From contig JAEMGR010000003.1 in the NCBI GenBank assembly GCA_016458225.1, forward strand, positions 558,001 to 622,000: a stretch of DNA of 64,000 nt, written 5' to 3'. The notes beneath the pieces were generated by a model. That model made no database searches, had not been told where the DNA came from, and saw only the letters and a program-made list of their open reading frames with translations. This document shows positions 57,289-64,000 of the stretch, in pieces (position 1 is the stretch's first letter; each line of letters begins with the position of its first letter). Source of the stretch: Myxococcaceae bacterium JPH2. GTDB lineage: Bacteria; Myxococcota; Myxococcia; Myxococcales; Myxococcaceae. Position numbers and translations under genes: made by a program.

Positions 57289-57984
57289 TCAGCTCCGGGC
57301 GCCGCGCGCCGGACGGCGGGCGGCGGGACGCAAGGTGTTCTTCAACGGCTGCTTCTTCTTCGGCGGAGACTTCTCTTCACGGGCCTGGAGGCCGTGGCGG
57401 ATGAGGGACATGGCCGTGTCGAGCACGCGCTCGAGGCCCGGGTCCTCCTCCCACATCACCCAGCGCATCCCCAGGAAGTCGCCAATGCCCATCAGGCAGT
57501 ACGCCAGGGCCTCGGCGTCCATCTTCCGCACTTCGCCGTCGTCCATGGCGCGCGTGAGGCCGCGCACGTAGCCCTTGGCGAAGCGGTCGTAGTAGCGGCG
57601 GTAGCAGGCCTCGTCCACGAACTCGGCCTGGCGCACCACGCGGTAGAGGTTCGGGTGCTGGCGCGCGAACTGGAAGAACGCGCGCAATCCCTCGCGCTCG
57701 GTGTCCATGCGGTTGGCGCAGGCCGCGGTGGACTCGGCGATGAGCCGCCGCAGCCGCGCGCCCAGCTCGTCCACCACCTCGACGAAGATGGACTGCTTGT
57801 CCGGGAAGTACACGTAGAACGTCCCGAGCGCGACCCCACCCTTGCGCGTGATGTCCGCGATGGACGCGCGCTCGTAGCCCTTCTCACCAAAGACCGACTC
57901 AGCGGCCTTGAGCAGCTTCTGCCGCGTCCGCTGACCTCGCGGCGTGACGGGAACCCGCTCCTGGGAAGTTGAAGGCCGATTCAT
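57289..57984 (-). CDS. TetR-family transcriptional regulator
   Basis: 231 residues. HTH at about 14-62: RQKLLKAAESVFGEKGYERASIADITRKGGVALGTFYVYFPDKQSIFVEVV. The ligand domain is large and helical, with a basic Lys/Pro/Arg-rich tail (SPPKKKQPLKNTLRP). It is the first gene of the operon reading toward the KAS III-like, ligase and MFS genes, so it most likely represses its own operon and is released by an acyl ligand. Perfect palindromes sit just upstream (57992-58025). Confidence 0.93.
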   Translation of the reverse strand: MNRPSTSQERVPVTPRGQRTRQKLLKAAESVFGEKGYERASIADITRKGGVALGTFYVYFPDKQSIFVEVVDELGARLRRLIAESTAACANRMDTEREGLRAFFQFARQHPNLYRVVRQAEFVDEACYRRYYDRFAKGYVRGLTRAMDDGEVRKMDAEALAYCLMGIGDFLGMRWVMWEEDPGLERVLDTAMSLIRHGLQAREEKSPPKKKQPLKNTLRPAARRPARGARS

Positions 57985-57991
57985 GTTTCAC

Positions 57992-58025
57992 CTACCGGTA
58001 GCATTCGTTTGACAGCCTTGTCAAA
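57992..58025 (-). promoter_or_regulatory. Promoter-operator of the TetR operon
   Basis: Two inverted repeats precede the TetR start: CTACCGGTAG (57992-58001) and TTTGACA-GCCT-TGTCAAA (58008-58025). The second supplies a consensus TTGACA -35 on the minus strand, and the first overlies the -10 at 17-18 base spacing. A TAGGTG ribosome site follows. Regulator binding would block polymerase. Confidence 0.6.
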
Positions 58026-58228
58026 AGACAGACGATGACCTTCCGCGTCAAGGATTCGCACCAACGCGGGGCGTCAGCGACTCACCGTGAGTCGCATGCG
58101 GGCGTGGAGGGAGCGTCACGGAATCGTGCTCGGCGGCGTGCGTGGCCTTGCATGTCCGTGCGCGTCGCTCGACGCCTCGGGGCGCTCGGTGGTTCGATGC
58201 GCGCCTCGTCCCTGGGAGTCCCGTCACG

Positions 58229-59179
58229 ATGAAGCGTCCGTTTCCCCTGAAGCTCCTGCTGCTCTCCGTGCTGCTCGGCGTGGGCTGCGCCACCGCGCCG
58301 CGCGCCGTGCCGGACACCACGCCCGAACCCAAGCAGCGGGCCATGCTGTGGGAGGTGAGGAGCCCCAGCGGCGCCACCGCCTACGTGGTCGGCTCCGTGC
58401 ACGTCGCCAAGGACGGACAGCTCGAGCTGCCGGGCTCCATGGAGAGCGCCTTCTCGCGCGCGGACACGCTCGTGGTGGAGCTGGACACCACCACGCTCGA
58501 CAAGACCGAGATGCAGCAGCTCGTGCAGCGCCACGGCATGCTGCCGCGAGGCCAGCGCCTGTCGGAGCACATCGAGCCCGAGACGAACGCGCTGCTCGTC
58601 CCCGCGCTCTTGCGCGTGGGCATCCCCCGCTCGACCTTGGAGCCCATGCGGCCGTGGCTCGTGTCACTCACGCTCACCACGGTGGGGCTGATGCGCGCGG
58701 GCTATGACGGGAACAAGGGCGTGGACCAGACCTTCTTGAAGCGCGCGCACGCCGCCTCGGACTCGGGGCTGCGCGGCAAGGACATCATCCCGCTGGAGAC
58801 CGCCGAGCAGCAGGTCATGCTCCTCGCGGGAGTGCCCGAAGCGCTCCAGGACCTGATGCTCCGCGAGCAGTTGCAGAACGACGAAGAGCAGACCACCGCC
58901 TACTTCGAGAAGATGATGGGCCTGTGGAATGAAGGGGATGCGACGGGACTGGCCGCGATGATCTTCCCCTCGTCCGCGGATCCGAAGTACCAGCCCGTCT
59001 ACGAAGAGGTGTACTTCAAGCGCAACGAGCGCATGGCGCATCGGCTCGATGGCCTGCTGCGCGAGCCACCGCGCACGCACTTCGTCGTGGTGGGCGCGGG
59101 CCACGTGGTGGGGCCGCGAGGGATTCCCGCGCTGCTCAAGGCGCGGGGCTACGAGGTGCGCCAGCTCGGGCGCGACTGA
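58229..59179 (+). CDS. TraB/GumN-family lipoprotein
   Basis: 316 residues from ATG 58229; signal peptide with lipobox GVG-Cys20. TraB/GumN (Tiki-like) features: MLWEVRSPSGATAYVVGSVHV with the first conserved His, a mid-part FLKRAHAASDSGLRGKDIIPLETAEQQ, and the second motif THFVVVGAGHVVGPRGIPALLKARGYEV. These are proposed metal-dependent proteases or hydrolases in the envelope. The frame is open for 29 codons upstream but lacks signal-peptide character there. It precedes the SDR gene by 66 bases. Confidence 0.9.
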   Translation: MKRPFPLKLLLLSVLLGVGCATAPRAVPDTTPEPKQRAMLWEVRSPSGATAYVVGSVHVAKDGQLELPGSMESAFSRADTLVVELDTTTLDKTEMQQLVQRHGMLPRGQRLSEHIEPETNALLVPALLRVGIPRSTLEPMRPWLVSLTLTTVGLMRAGYDGNKGVDQTFLKRAHAASDSGLRGKDIIPLETAEQQVMLLAGVPEALQDLMLREQLQNDEEQTTAYFEKMMGLWNEGDATGLAAMIFPSSADPKYQPVYEEVYFKRNERMAHRLDGLLREPPRTHFVVVGAGHVVGPRGIPALLKARGYEVRQLGRD

Positions 59180-59245
59180 CGAGCTGCCGCGACGGCGGCG
59201 GGCGCGCTAAGAAGGCTCCTTCGCGACCTCCCAGGAGCCTTCTGC

Positions 59246-60067
59246 GTGACGAGCCTCAAAGGAAAGACCCTCTTCATCACCGGCGCGAGCCGGGGCATCG
59301 GCAAGGCCATCGCCCTGCGCGCGGCGCGTGATGGCGCGAACATCGCCATCATCGCCAAGACGACCGAGCCGCACCCGAAGCTGCCTGGCACCATCTACAC
59401 GGCGGCCGAGGAGATTGAGCAGGCGGGAGGCAAGGCCCTGCCCTGCGCCGTGGACATCCGCGACGAGCAGGCCGTGGCCGCCGCCGTGGCGAAGACGGTG
59501 GAGACGTTCGGCGGCATCGACATCCTGGTGAACAACGCGAGCGCCATCAGCCTCACGGGCACGCTGGAGACGCCCATGAAGCGCTATGACCTCATGCACG
59601 GCATCAACACGCGCGGCACGTTCGTCTGCTCGCAGGCGTGTCTGCCGCACCTGAAGCGCGCCAGCAATCCGCACATCCTCAACAACTCGCCGCCGCTCAA
59701 CATGGAGCCCCGCTGGTTCGGGCCTCACGTCGCGTACACCATGGCGAAGTTCGGCATGAGCATGTGCGTGCTCGGCATGGCGGAGGAGCTCCAGTCCGAC
59801 GGCATCGCGGTCAACGCCATCTGGCCGCGCACCGTCATCGCGACCGCCGCCGTGCAGAACCTGCTGGGCGGCGACGAGACCATCCGCGGCTGCCGCAGCC
59901 CGGAGATCATGGCGGACGCCGCCTACGCCATCCTCACCAAGCCCAGCCGCGAGTTCACCGGCAACTTCTGCATCGACGAGGACGTGCTGCGCGGCGTGGG
60001 CGTCACCAACTTCGACAAGTACCAGATGGTCCCCGGGGCCGAGCTGCTCCCCGACTACTTCATCTGA
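59246..60067 (+). CDS. SDR-family oxidoreductase (HSDL2-like)
   Basis: 273 residues from GTG 59246, with AGGAG nine bases before. NAD(P)-binding TGASRGIGKAIALRAA, core NNAS, catalytic Ser in LNNSPPLN and Tyr-x-x-x-Lys in YTMAKFGM. The segments IAKTTEPHPKLPGTIYTAAEEIEQAGG and NAIWPRTVIATAAVQNLLGG are typical of the HSDL2 group. HSDL2 proteins oxidise hydroxyacyl or hydroxysteroid-like substrates; here the substrate is unknown. A strong hairpin terminator follows. Confidence 0.93.
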   Translation: MTSLKGKTLFITGASRGIGKAIALRAARDGANIAIIAKTTEPHPKLPGTIYTAAEEIEQAGGKALPCAVDIRDEQAVAAAVAKTVETFGGIDILVNNASAISLTGTLETPMKRYDLMHGINTRGTFVCSQACLPHLKRASNPHILNNSPPLNMEPRWFGPHVAYTMAKFGMSMCVLGMAEELQSDGIAVNAIWPRTVIATAAVQNLLGGDETIRGCRSPEIMADAAYAILTKPSREFTGNFCIDEDVLRGVGVTNFDKYQMVPGAELLPDYFI

Positions 60068-60104
60068 GCCCCTGCTGAACCGCGGCGCGCTCCGCGCGAC
60101 CGAA

Positions 60105-60129
60105 GTCCCTCCCGGATGCCGGGAGGGAC
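60105..60129 (+). terminator. Strong hairpin after the SDR gene
   Basis: A perfect 11-bp stem GTCCCTCCCGG with CCGGGAGGGAC on a three-base loop lies 38 bases after the SDR stop. There is no U-tract. Confidence 0.75.
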
Positions 60130-60279
60130 CCGTGAGCTGAAGCGCGCGCCGCCGTGCAGTGCCCAGGCGAGCCGCGGGCCCTCGCTCGCTCCATCCGGCC
60201 TCCCCGCCAGGTTGCTGGCCCGCCGTCAGTCCACGAGCCCCACGCCGTCCGCCCCCGCCGCCCTTCCACCGCCCGAGGA

Positions 60280-60330
60280 ATTTCACCCGGATTTTATTGC
60301 CGGGGACATTTTGCCCGGGTAAATACCGCG
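60280..60330 (+). promoter_or_regulatory. Promoter with overlapping CCCGGG repeats ahead of the DUF2239 gene
   Basis: TTGCCG (60297-60302) and TAAATA (60320-60325) are 17 bases apart, a good sigma-70 pair in an AT-rich island. Near-palindromic TTGCCCGGGTAA overlaps the -10, and related ATTTTATTGCCGGGG and ACCCGGAT elements lie just before, suggesting operator sites for a dimeric repressor. Confidence 0.5.
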
Positions 60331-60342
60331 AGCCGGACGAAC

Positions 60343-60984
60343 ATGAGGCAGCCTACCCACATGGACGCACCCCCACTCCCTGACTGTACGGCCTTCGCTG
60401 GGCCGCGCCGCATCGCCTCGGGTGACTTGCTGCGCGTGGCCCTGAGGACGAAGGAGGTCCTCGACCAGGGGGAGCAGGCCCCCGTCCTCATCTTCGATGA
60501 GACGACCAGCGAGCCCATCGACGTGGACTTCCGAGGCGCGGCCGATGAGGTGGCGAAACGCCTGACCGAGCGATTCGGCGCGAGGCCCCCACCGGAGCCC
60601 CGGCCGGAGACGCCCCGAGGCCCGGGCCGCCCGAAGCTGGGCGTGGTGGCCCGCGAGGTCACCCTGCTCCCCCGCCACTGGGAATGGCTGAGCAGCCAGC
60701 CCGGCGGCGCGTCCGTCACCCTCCGCAAGCTGGTGGAGGAAGCCCGGCGCACGAACGCGGGCAAGGACCGGATCCGCCAGGCGCAGGAGGCCACCTACCG
60801 CTTCATGCAGGCCATGGCGGGCAACCTCGTGGGCTTCGAGGAAGCCACCCGGGCCCTCTTCGCCAGCAACCCGCAGCGCTTCGACTCCCTCATCCACACC
60901 TGGCCCGCAGACATCCAGGTGCATGCCCGCAAGCTCGCGGCGCCTGCGTTCCAGACCACCGCGGCATCGGAGACCCCAACGTGA
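60343..60984 (+). CDS. DUF2239 family protein
   Basis: 213 residues from ATG 60343 (ATG 60361 is an alternative). Family features: CTAFAGPRRIASGDLLRVALRTKEVLDQGEQAPVLIFDETTSEPIDVDFRGA near the start, then GRPKLGVVAREVTLLPRHWEWLSSQPGGASVTLRKLVEEARR, and YRFMQAMAGNLVGFEEATRALFASNPQRFDSLIHTWPADI. The family function is not known. It overlaps the MATE transporter gene by 4 bases (GTGA), and a good promoter stands upstream. The pairing with a drug-type transporter suggests it controls or senses the substrate. Confidence 0.9.
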   Translation: MRQPTHMDAPPLPDCTAFAGPRRIASGDLLRVALRTKEVLDQGEQAPVLIFDETTSEPIDVDFRGAADEVAKRLTERFGARPPPEPRPETPRGPGRPKLGVVAREVTLLPRHWEWLSSQPGGASVTLRKLVEEARRTNAGKDRIRQAQEATYRFMQAMAGNLVGFEEATRALFASNPQRFDSLIHTWPADIQVHARKLAAPAFQTTAASETPT

Positions 60985-62333
60985 CGCCCTCGTCGCCCCC
61001 TACGTGGAAGACGTTCCTCGCCTTCCTCGGCCCCTTGATGTTGAGCAACGTCCTGCAATCCCTCTCGGGCACCCTGAACAATGTCTATCTGGGCCAGATG
61101 CTCGGGGTGCAGGCGCTCGCCGCGGTGACGGCGTTCTTCCCGGTCCTGTTCTTCTTCATCTCGTTCATCATCGGCCTGGGCGCGGGCGCCTCGGTGCTCA
61201 TCGGACAGGCCTACGGCGCGCGCAACCCCGAGCGGGTGAAGGCCATCGCGGGCACGGCGCTGTCGGTCACGCTGGTGGCGGGCTTCGTGGTGGCCCTCTT
61301 CGGCGGCGCGTTCACGCACATGCTGCTGACGTCGCTGGGCACGCCAGCCAACATCCTCCCCGACGCCACGGCCTACGCGCGGGTGATGCTGCTGTCCATG
61401 CCGGCGATGTTCACGTTCCTGCTCCTCACCGCGATGATGCGCGGCGTGGGGGACACCGTGACGCCCCTGTTCGCGCTCATCCTGGCCACGGTGATTGGCC
61501 TGCTCGTGACCCCGGCGCTCATCCGCGGCTGGGCCGGGCTTCCCGCCCTGGGTGTCCGCGCGGGCGCCTATGCCTCCGTCATCAGCACGTTCGTGACGGT
61601 CACCTGGCTGGCGTTCTACATGCGCCGGCGCAAGCACCCGCTGGCGCCGGACGCCACCCTCGCGCGCCACATGTGGATCGACTGGAGCATCCTCAAGACG
61701 GTGCTGCGCATCGGCGTGCCCAGCGGCGTGCAGATGATCGTGCTCTCGCTGTCGGAGCTGGCCGTGCTGTCGCTGGTCAACCGCTTCGGCTCGGACGCCA
61801 CGGCGGCCTACGGCGCGGTCACCCAGGTCCTGAGCTACGTGCAGTTCCCGGCCATCTCCATCACCATCACCGTCTCCGTGTTCGGCGCGCAGGCCATTGG
61901 CGGCGGCCACGTGGACCGGCTGGGCGGAATCACCCGCACGGGCGTCCTGCTCAACCTGGTCGTCACCGGCGGACTCGTGGCGCTGACCTCGCTCGGCGCG
62001 CGCACCATCGTCGGGTTCTTCATCACCAGCCCGGAGGTGGTCGAGATGGCGGTGGGCCTGCTGCACATCGTCCTGTGGAGCTCCGTCATCTTCGGACTGG
62101 CCGGCGTGTTCTCCGGCATGATGCGCGCCAGCGGCACGGTGATGGTCCCCACCCTCATCTCCGTGTTCGCCATCCTCGCCGTCGAGGTCCCCGTCGCCTA
62201 CGTGCTCAGCGGGCGCATGGGCCTCAACGGCATCTGGACGGCGTACCCGGTCGCGTTCGCCACCATGCTCATCCTGCAGGCCACGTACTACCGGATGGTG
62301 TGGAGCCGGCGCGCCATCACGCGGCTCGTCTAG
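60981..62333 (+). CDS. MATE-family efflux transporter
   Basis: 450 residues from GTG 60981, coupled to the DUF2239 gene. Two six-helix halves of the MATE (DinF/NorM) type are visible: FLAFLGPLMLSNVLQSLSGTLNNVYLGQMLG, GLGAGASVLIGQAYGARNPERV, then LKTVLRIGVPSGVQMIVLSLSELAVLSLVNRFGSDATAAYGAV. It likely exports a cationic or organic compound with Na+ or H+ entry. It converges with the DUF1304 gene, separated by ten bases. Confidence 0.95.
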   Translation: MTPSSPPTWKTFLAFLGPLMLSNVLQSLSGTLNNVYLGQMLGVQALAAVTAFFPVLFFFISFIIGLGAGASVLIGQAYGARNPERVKAIAGTALSVTLVAGFVVALFGGAFTHMLLTSLGTPANILPDATAYARVMLLSMPAMFTFLLLTAMMRGVGDTVTPLFALILATVIGLLVTPALIRGWAGLPALGVRAGAYASVISTFVTVTWLAFYMRRRKHPLAPDATLARHMWIDWSILKTVLRIGVPSGVQMIVLSLSELAVLSLVNRFGSDATAAYGAVTQVLSYVQFPAISITITVSVFGAQAIGGGHVDRLGGITRTGVLLNLVVTGGLVALTSLGARTIVGFFITSPEVVEMAVGLLHIVLWSSVIFGLAGVFSGMMRASGTVMVPTLISVFAILAVEVPVAYVLSGRMGLNGIWTAYPVAFATMLILQATYYRMVWSRRAITRLV

Positions 62334-62343
62334 CGGGACGCGC

Positions 62344-62733
62344 TCAACCGAGCAGCGCGGCGATGATGGCGATGAGGGGCGGCCCCGCCTGCATCATCGC
62401 CGCGCGCAGGAACCGGCGGTCGCTGCTCAACAGCACCGCCCCCGCGCCCACCATGACGGCCATGGTGAAGAGCACCAGCGTGCGCCCCGGCACCACCGCG
62501 CCGGCCAGCACCAGGCCCACGCCCACCAGCGCGCCCACCGCGAGGAAGAGATTGTAGAAGCCCTGGTTGTAGGCCATCCGGCTCAACGTGTCGGCATCCG
62601 CCTGCGAGGCAATGCCGAAGCGCTTCCACGTCGCGGGCTTGCGCCACAGCACGCTCTCGAACGCGAAGAAGAGGATGTGGAGCAGGGCGGCAAGCCCCGT
62701 CGCGACCAGGGACACGGCGAGAAGGACGGACAC
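62344..62733 (-). CDS. DUF1304-family membrane protein
   Basis: 129 residues from GTG 62733 (GGAG nine bases upstream); the open frame continues to 62820 but that part covers the operator-like repeats. Four helices: LLAVSLVATGLAALLHILFFAFE, YNLFLAVGALVGVGLVLAG, TLVLFTMAVMVGAGAVLL, GPPLIAIIAALLG. The motif WRKPATWKRFGIASQADADTLSRMAYNQGFYNLFLA is the DUF1304 signature. Function unknown. It is divergent from the TetR gene, which probably controls it. Confidence 0.88.
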   Translation of the reverse strand: MSVLLAVSLVATGLAALLHILFFAFESVLWRKPATWKRFGIASQADADTLSRMAYNQGFYNLFLAVGALVGVGLVLAGAVVPGRTLVLFTMAVMVGAGAVLLSSDRRFLRAAMMQAGPPLIAIIAALLG

Positions 62734-62764
62734 GGCGGAATCTCCAGGGTGGCGGAAGTGTATG

Positions 62765-62809
62765 TGTACCGGTCGATACAGTTTACCGGGACCATGGTTC
62801 ATCCGGTAC
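62765..62809. promoter_or_regulatory. Operator region between DUF1304 and TetR genes
   Basis: TGTACCGGTCGATACA (62765-62780) is an imperfect 16-base inverted repeat, and GTACCGG (62766-62772) recurs inverted as CCGGTAC (62803-62809). The site lies between divergent starts, as expected for a TetR-type repressor controlling both genes. Confidence 0.5.
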
Positions 62810-62831
62810 GGTCCCGTCAACAGGAGCGAGA

Positions 62832-63425
62832 ATGGCGCGCACGCGCACCTTCAACACGGATGAGGCCGTTCGCGCGGCGCGGGACCTCTTCTGGGAGCGC
62901 GGCTACGAGGCGACGTCGCTGGCGGACCTCGAGGACGCCACGGGCCTGGGGCGCTCCAGCCTCTATCAAGCGTTCGGCAGCAAGCGCGGCCTCTACGATG
63001 CCGCCGTCGAGCACTACCTCCGGCACGTCATCGCGCCGCTGATTGCTCCGCTCGAGGCGCCGGGCGCCACGCGCCAGGACGTCGCGGAATACTTCCGGAC
63101 CCTCTCCGAACGACTGTCGCGTCAGCTCGGCCTGGGCGTCGGGCGCGGCTGCCTCATCCTGCAGACGACCAGCGAGCTGGCGGTTCGGGACGCCGCGGCC
63201 CGTGAGGTCGGGCGCACGTACCGTGAGCGCCTGCTGGCGGCGTTCATCCATGCCCTCACCCCGCCGCGCGGCGCGGGAACGGACGCGGCGAGGGCCACGC
63301 GGGAGCGGCGCGGTCAGCTCCTGGTGGGCGCCGTGACGGCCATCCTGGTCACCACGCGCATCGACCTGAAGGCGGCGCTCGCGCTGTGCCAGGCCACGCT
63401 CGCGGAGGTCGACGCCTGGGCCTGA
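62832..63425 (+). CDS. TetR-family transcriptional regulator
   Basis: 197 residues. HTH at about 8-55: NTDEAVRAARDLFWERGYEATSLADLEDATGLGRSSLYQAFGSKRGLYDAAVEHYL. The C-terminal domain has the helical layout of the AcrR/YcdC-like (TetR_C) group, with a GRGCLILQTTSELA segment that typifies regulators of oxidoreductases or small membrane proteins. It probably represses the divergent DUF1304 gene and itself. Confidence 0.92.
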   Translation: MARTRTFNTDEAVRAARDLFWERGYEATSLADLEDATGLGRSSLYQAFGSKRGLYDAAVEHYLRHVIAPLIAPLEAPGATRQDVAEYFRTLSERLSRQLGLGVGRGCLILQTTSELAVRDAAAREVGRTYRERLLAAFIHALTPPRGAGTDAARATRERRGQLLVGAVTAILVTTRIDLKAALALCQATLAEVDAWA

Positions 63426-63530
63426 ACGGCCGCCGCCCGGACGGGTGAACGAGAGAGCCAGACCTTGCGGCCCTCGCACGCCGAGCCGACCTCAAGGGGA
63501 GAACCCCTGCATCTCCCACGAGGGACCGCC

Positions 63531-63998
63531 ATGGCCACCATCGACAACGCCGCCATCCTCCGAGACATCTACCAGGCCTTCAACGACAAGAACGTCCAGC
63601 GCGTGGGCGAGCTGTCCCTCCCCGACGCGCGCATCATCCGAGTCCCCTCGGGCGAGTCGCTGAGCGTCTTCGACGACTTCCAGGGCTGGGCCACCGCCTT
63701 CCCGGACGGCCAGGTCGAGGTCACCCAGATGGTGGCCCAGGGCGACTGCGTGATGGCGGAGATCATCGGGCGGGGCACGCACCTGGGCCCGCTCAGCAGT
63801 CCGCAGGGCCCCATCGCCCCCACCCAGCGCCGCGTGGAGCTGCGATTGGTGGACGTCTACCTCTTCCGAGACGGCAAGGTCACCGGCGGGCGCACGTACT
63901 TCGACGCGATGAGCCTGATGCGGCAGCTCGGCCTGCTGCGCGCGCCCGAGGCCCCGGCCCGCGCAACCTCCGAATCGCGCCCCGAGGCCCGACACTGA
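63531..63998 (+). CDS. SnoaL-like / NTF2-fold protein
   Basis: 155 residues from ATG 63531, chosen because MATIDNAAILRDIYQAFNDKN is the typical SnoaL opening; GAGGG lies seven bases upstream and the 22 codons before it are not protein-like. The fold pattern is intact: helix, FDDFQGWATAFPDGQVEVTQMVAQGDCVMAEIIGRGTHLGPL, then VELRLVDVYLFRDGKVTGGRTYFDAMSLMRQLGLL. The family includes ester cyclases and polyketide-related enzymes as well as many proteins without known activity. It ends two bases before the window edge. Confidence 0.88.
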   Translation: MATIDNAAILRDIYQAFNDKNVQRVGELSLPDARIIRVPSGESLSVFDDFQGWATAFPDGQVEVTQMVAQGDCVMAEIIGRGTHLGPLSSPQGPIAPTQRRVELRLVDVYLFRDGKVTGGRTYFDAMSLMRQLGLLRAPEAPARATSESRPEARH

Positions 63999-64000
63999 GC

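Noticed and set aside
46078-60067. Ole-type olefin synthesis set (KAS III, hydrolase, ligase, SDR)
   Set aside because: The KAS III-like protein lacks the His and Asn needed by OleA, the hydrolase is an exported lipoprotein unlike OleB, and the SDR is of the HSDL2 type in a separate operon.

Overview
The window is GC-rich (about 70% by eye, with coding third positions mostly G or C) and reads as chromosome of a myxobacterium, probably suborder Cystobacterineae (Myxococcus, Corallococcus and relatives). Supporting signs are a DUF2378-type protein (a family largely confined to Myxococcales), a membrane Ser/Thr kinase with a PEGA domain, many lipoproteins with G-C or A-C lipoboxes, an M43 metalloprotease lipoprotein and several sensor or regulator operons. 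gyrB, recF and dnaN all lie on the minus strand in this order along the window but tens of kilobases of unrelated genes separate them. dnaA and an origin are not seen.

Layout. 1-780: end-truncated membrane protein. 1087-4059: transmembrane Ser/Thr kinase. 4543-7972: a stressosome-type operon (two RsbT/W-like ATPases, a PP2C phosphatase, RsbS- and RsbR-like STAS proteins, a further STAS-like protein). 8024-10477: gyrB, sharing a hairpin terminator with the stressosome operon. 10635-17135: small membrane protein, GNAT acetyltransferase, a cation/proton antiporter with universal-stress domains coupled to an XRE-EIIA fusion regulator, DUF2378 protein and a class V aminotransferase. 17266-21641: M43 protease lipoprotein and an Mla-type lipid ABC transporter (MlaE, MlaF, MlaD plus a lipoprotein). 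21954-22046: a 34-bp tandem repeat. 22446-25189: recF and a polytopic membrane protein. 25246-26591: two adjacent lipoprotein genes, each apparently broken by a one-base frameshift, one with a JAB/JAMM motif. 26640-29989: lipoprotein plus CsgG/TolB-like protein. 31544-32650: dnaN with a clear promoter.

33639-37203 is an ECF sigma, membrane anti-sigma and exported caspase-repeat protein operon. 38193-45055 is one long transcription unit in which a two-component system precedes a MacA/MacB/TolC-type efflux system, with a Spy/CpxP-like lipoprotein divergent from it. 46078-49803 holds an acyl-CoA ligase, a quinone-oxidoreductase-like enzyme and a lipase. 49859-57984 is a TetR-headed operon: KAS III-like protein lacking two canonical catalytic residues, acyl-CoA ligase, MFS transporter, lipoprotein, then (after a hairpin) an outer-membrane beta-barrel and a lipoprotein alpha/beta hydrolase. 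I infer uptake and activation of a lipid or carboxylic acid. 58229-63998: TraB/GumN lipoprotein, SDR, DUF2239 protein with a MATE transporter, DUF1304 membrane protein with divergent TetR, and a SnoaL-like protein.

Most operons show 1-4 bp start/stop overlaps. Terminators are strong GC hairpins without U-tracts. I recognised no rRNA, tRNA, CRISPR array, IS element or prophage. The strongest candidates for new biology are the KAS III-like operon, the ECF/caspase operon, the EIIA-antiporter pair and the frameshifted JAB lipoprotein pair.
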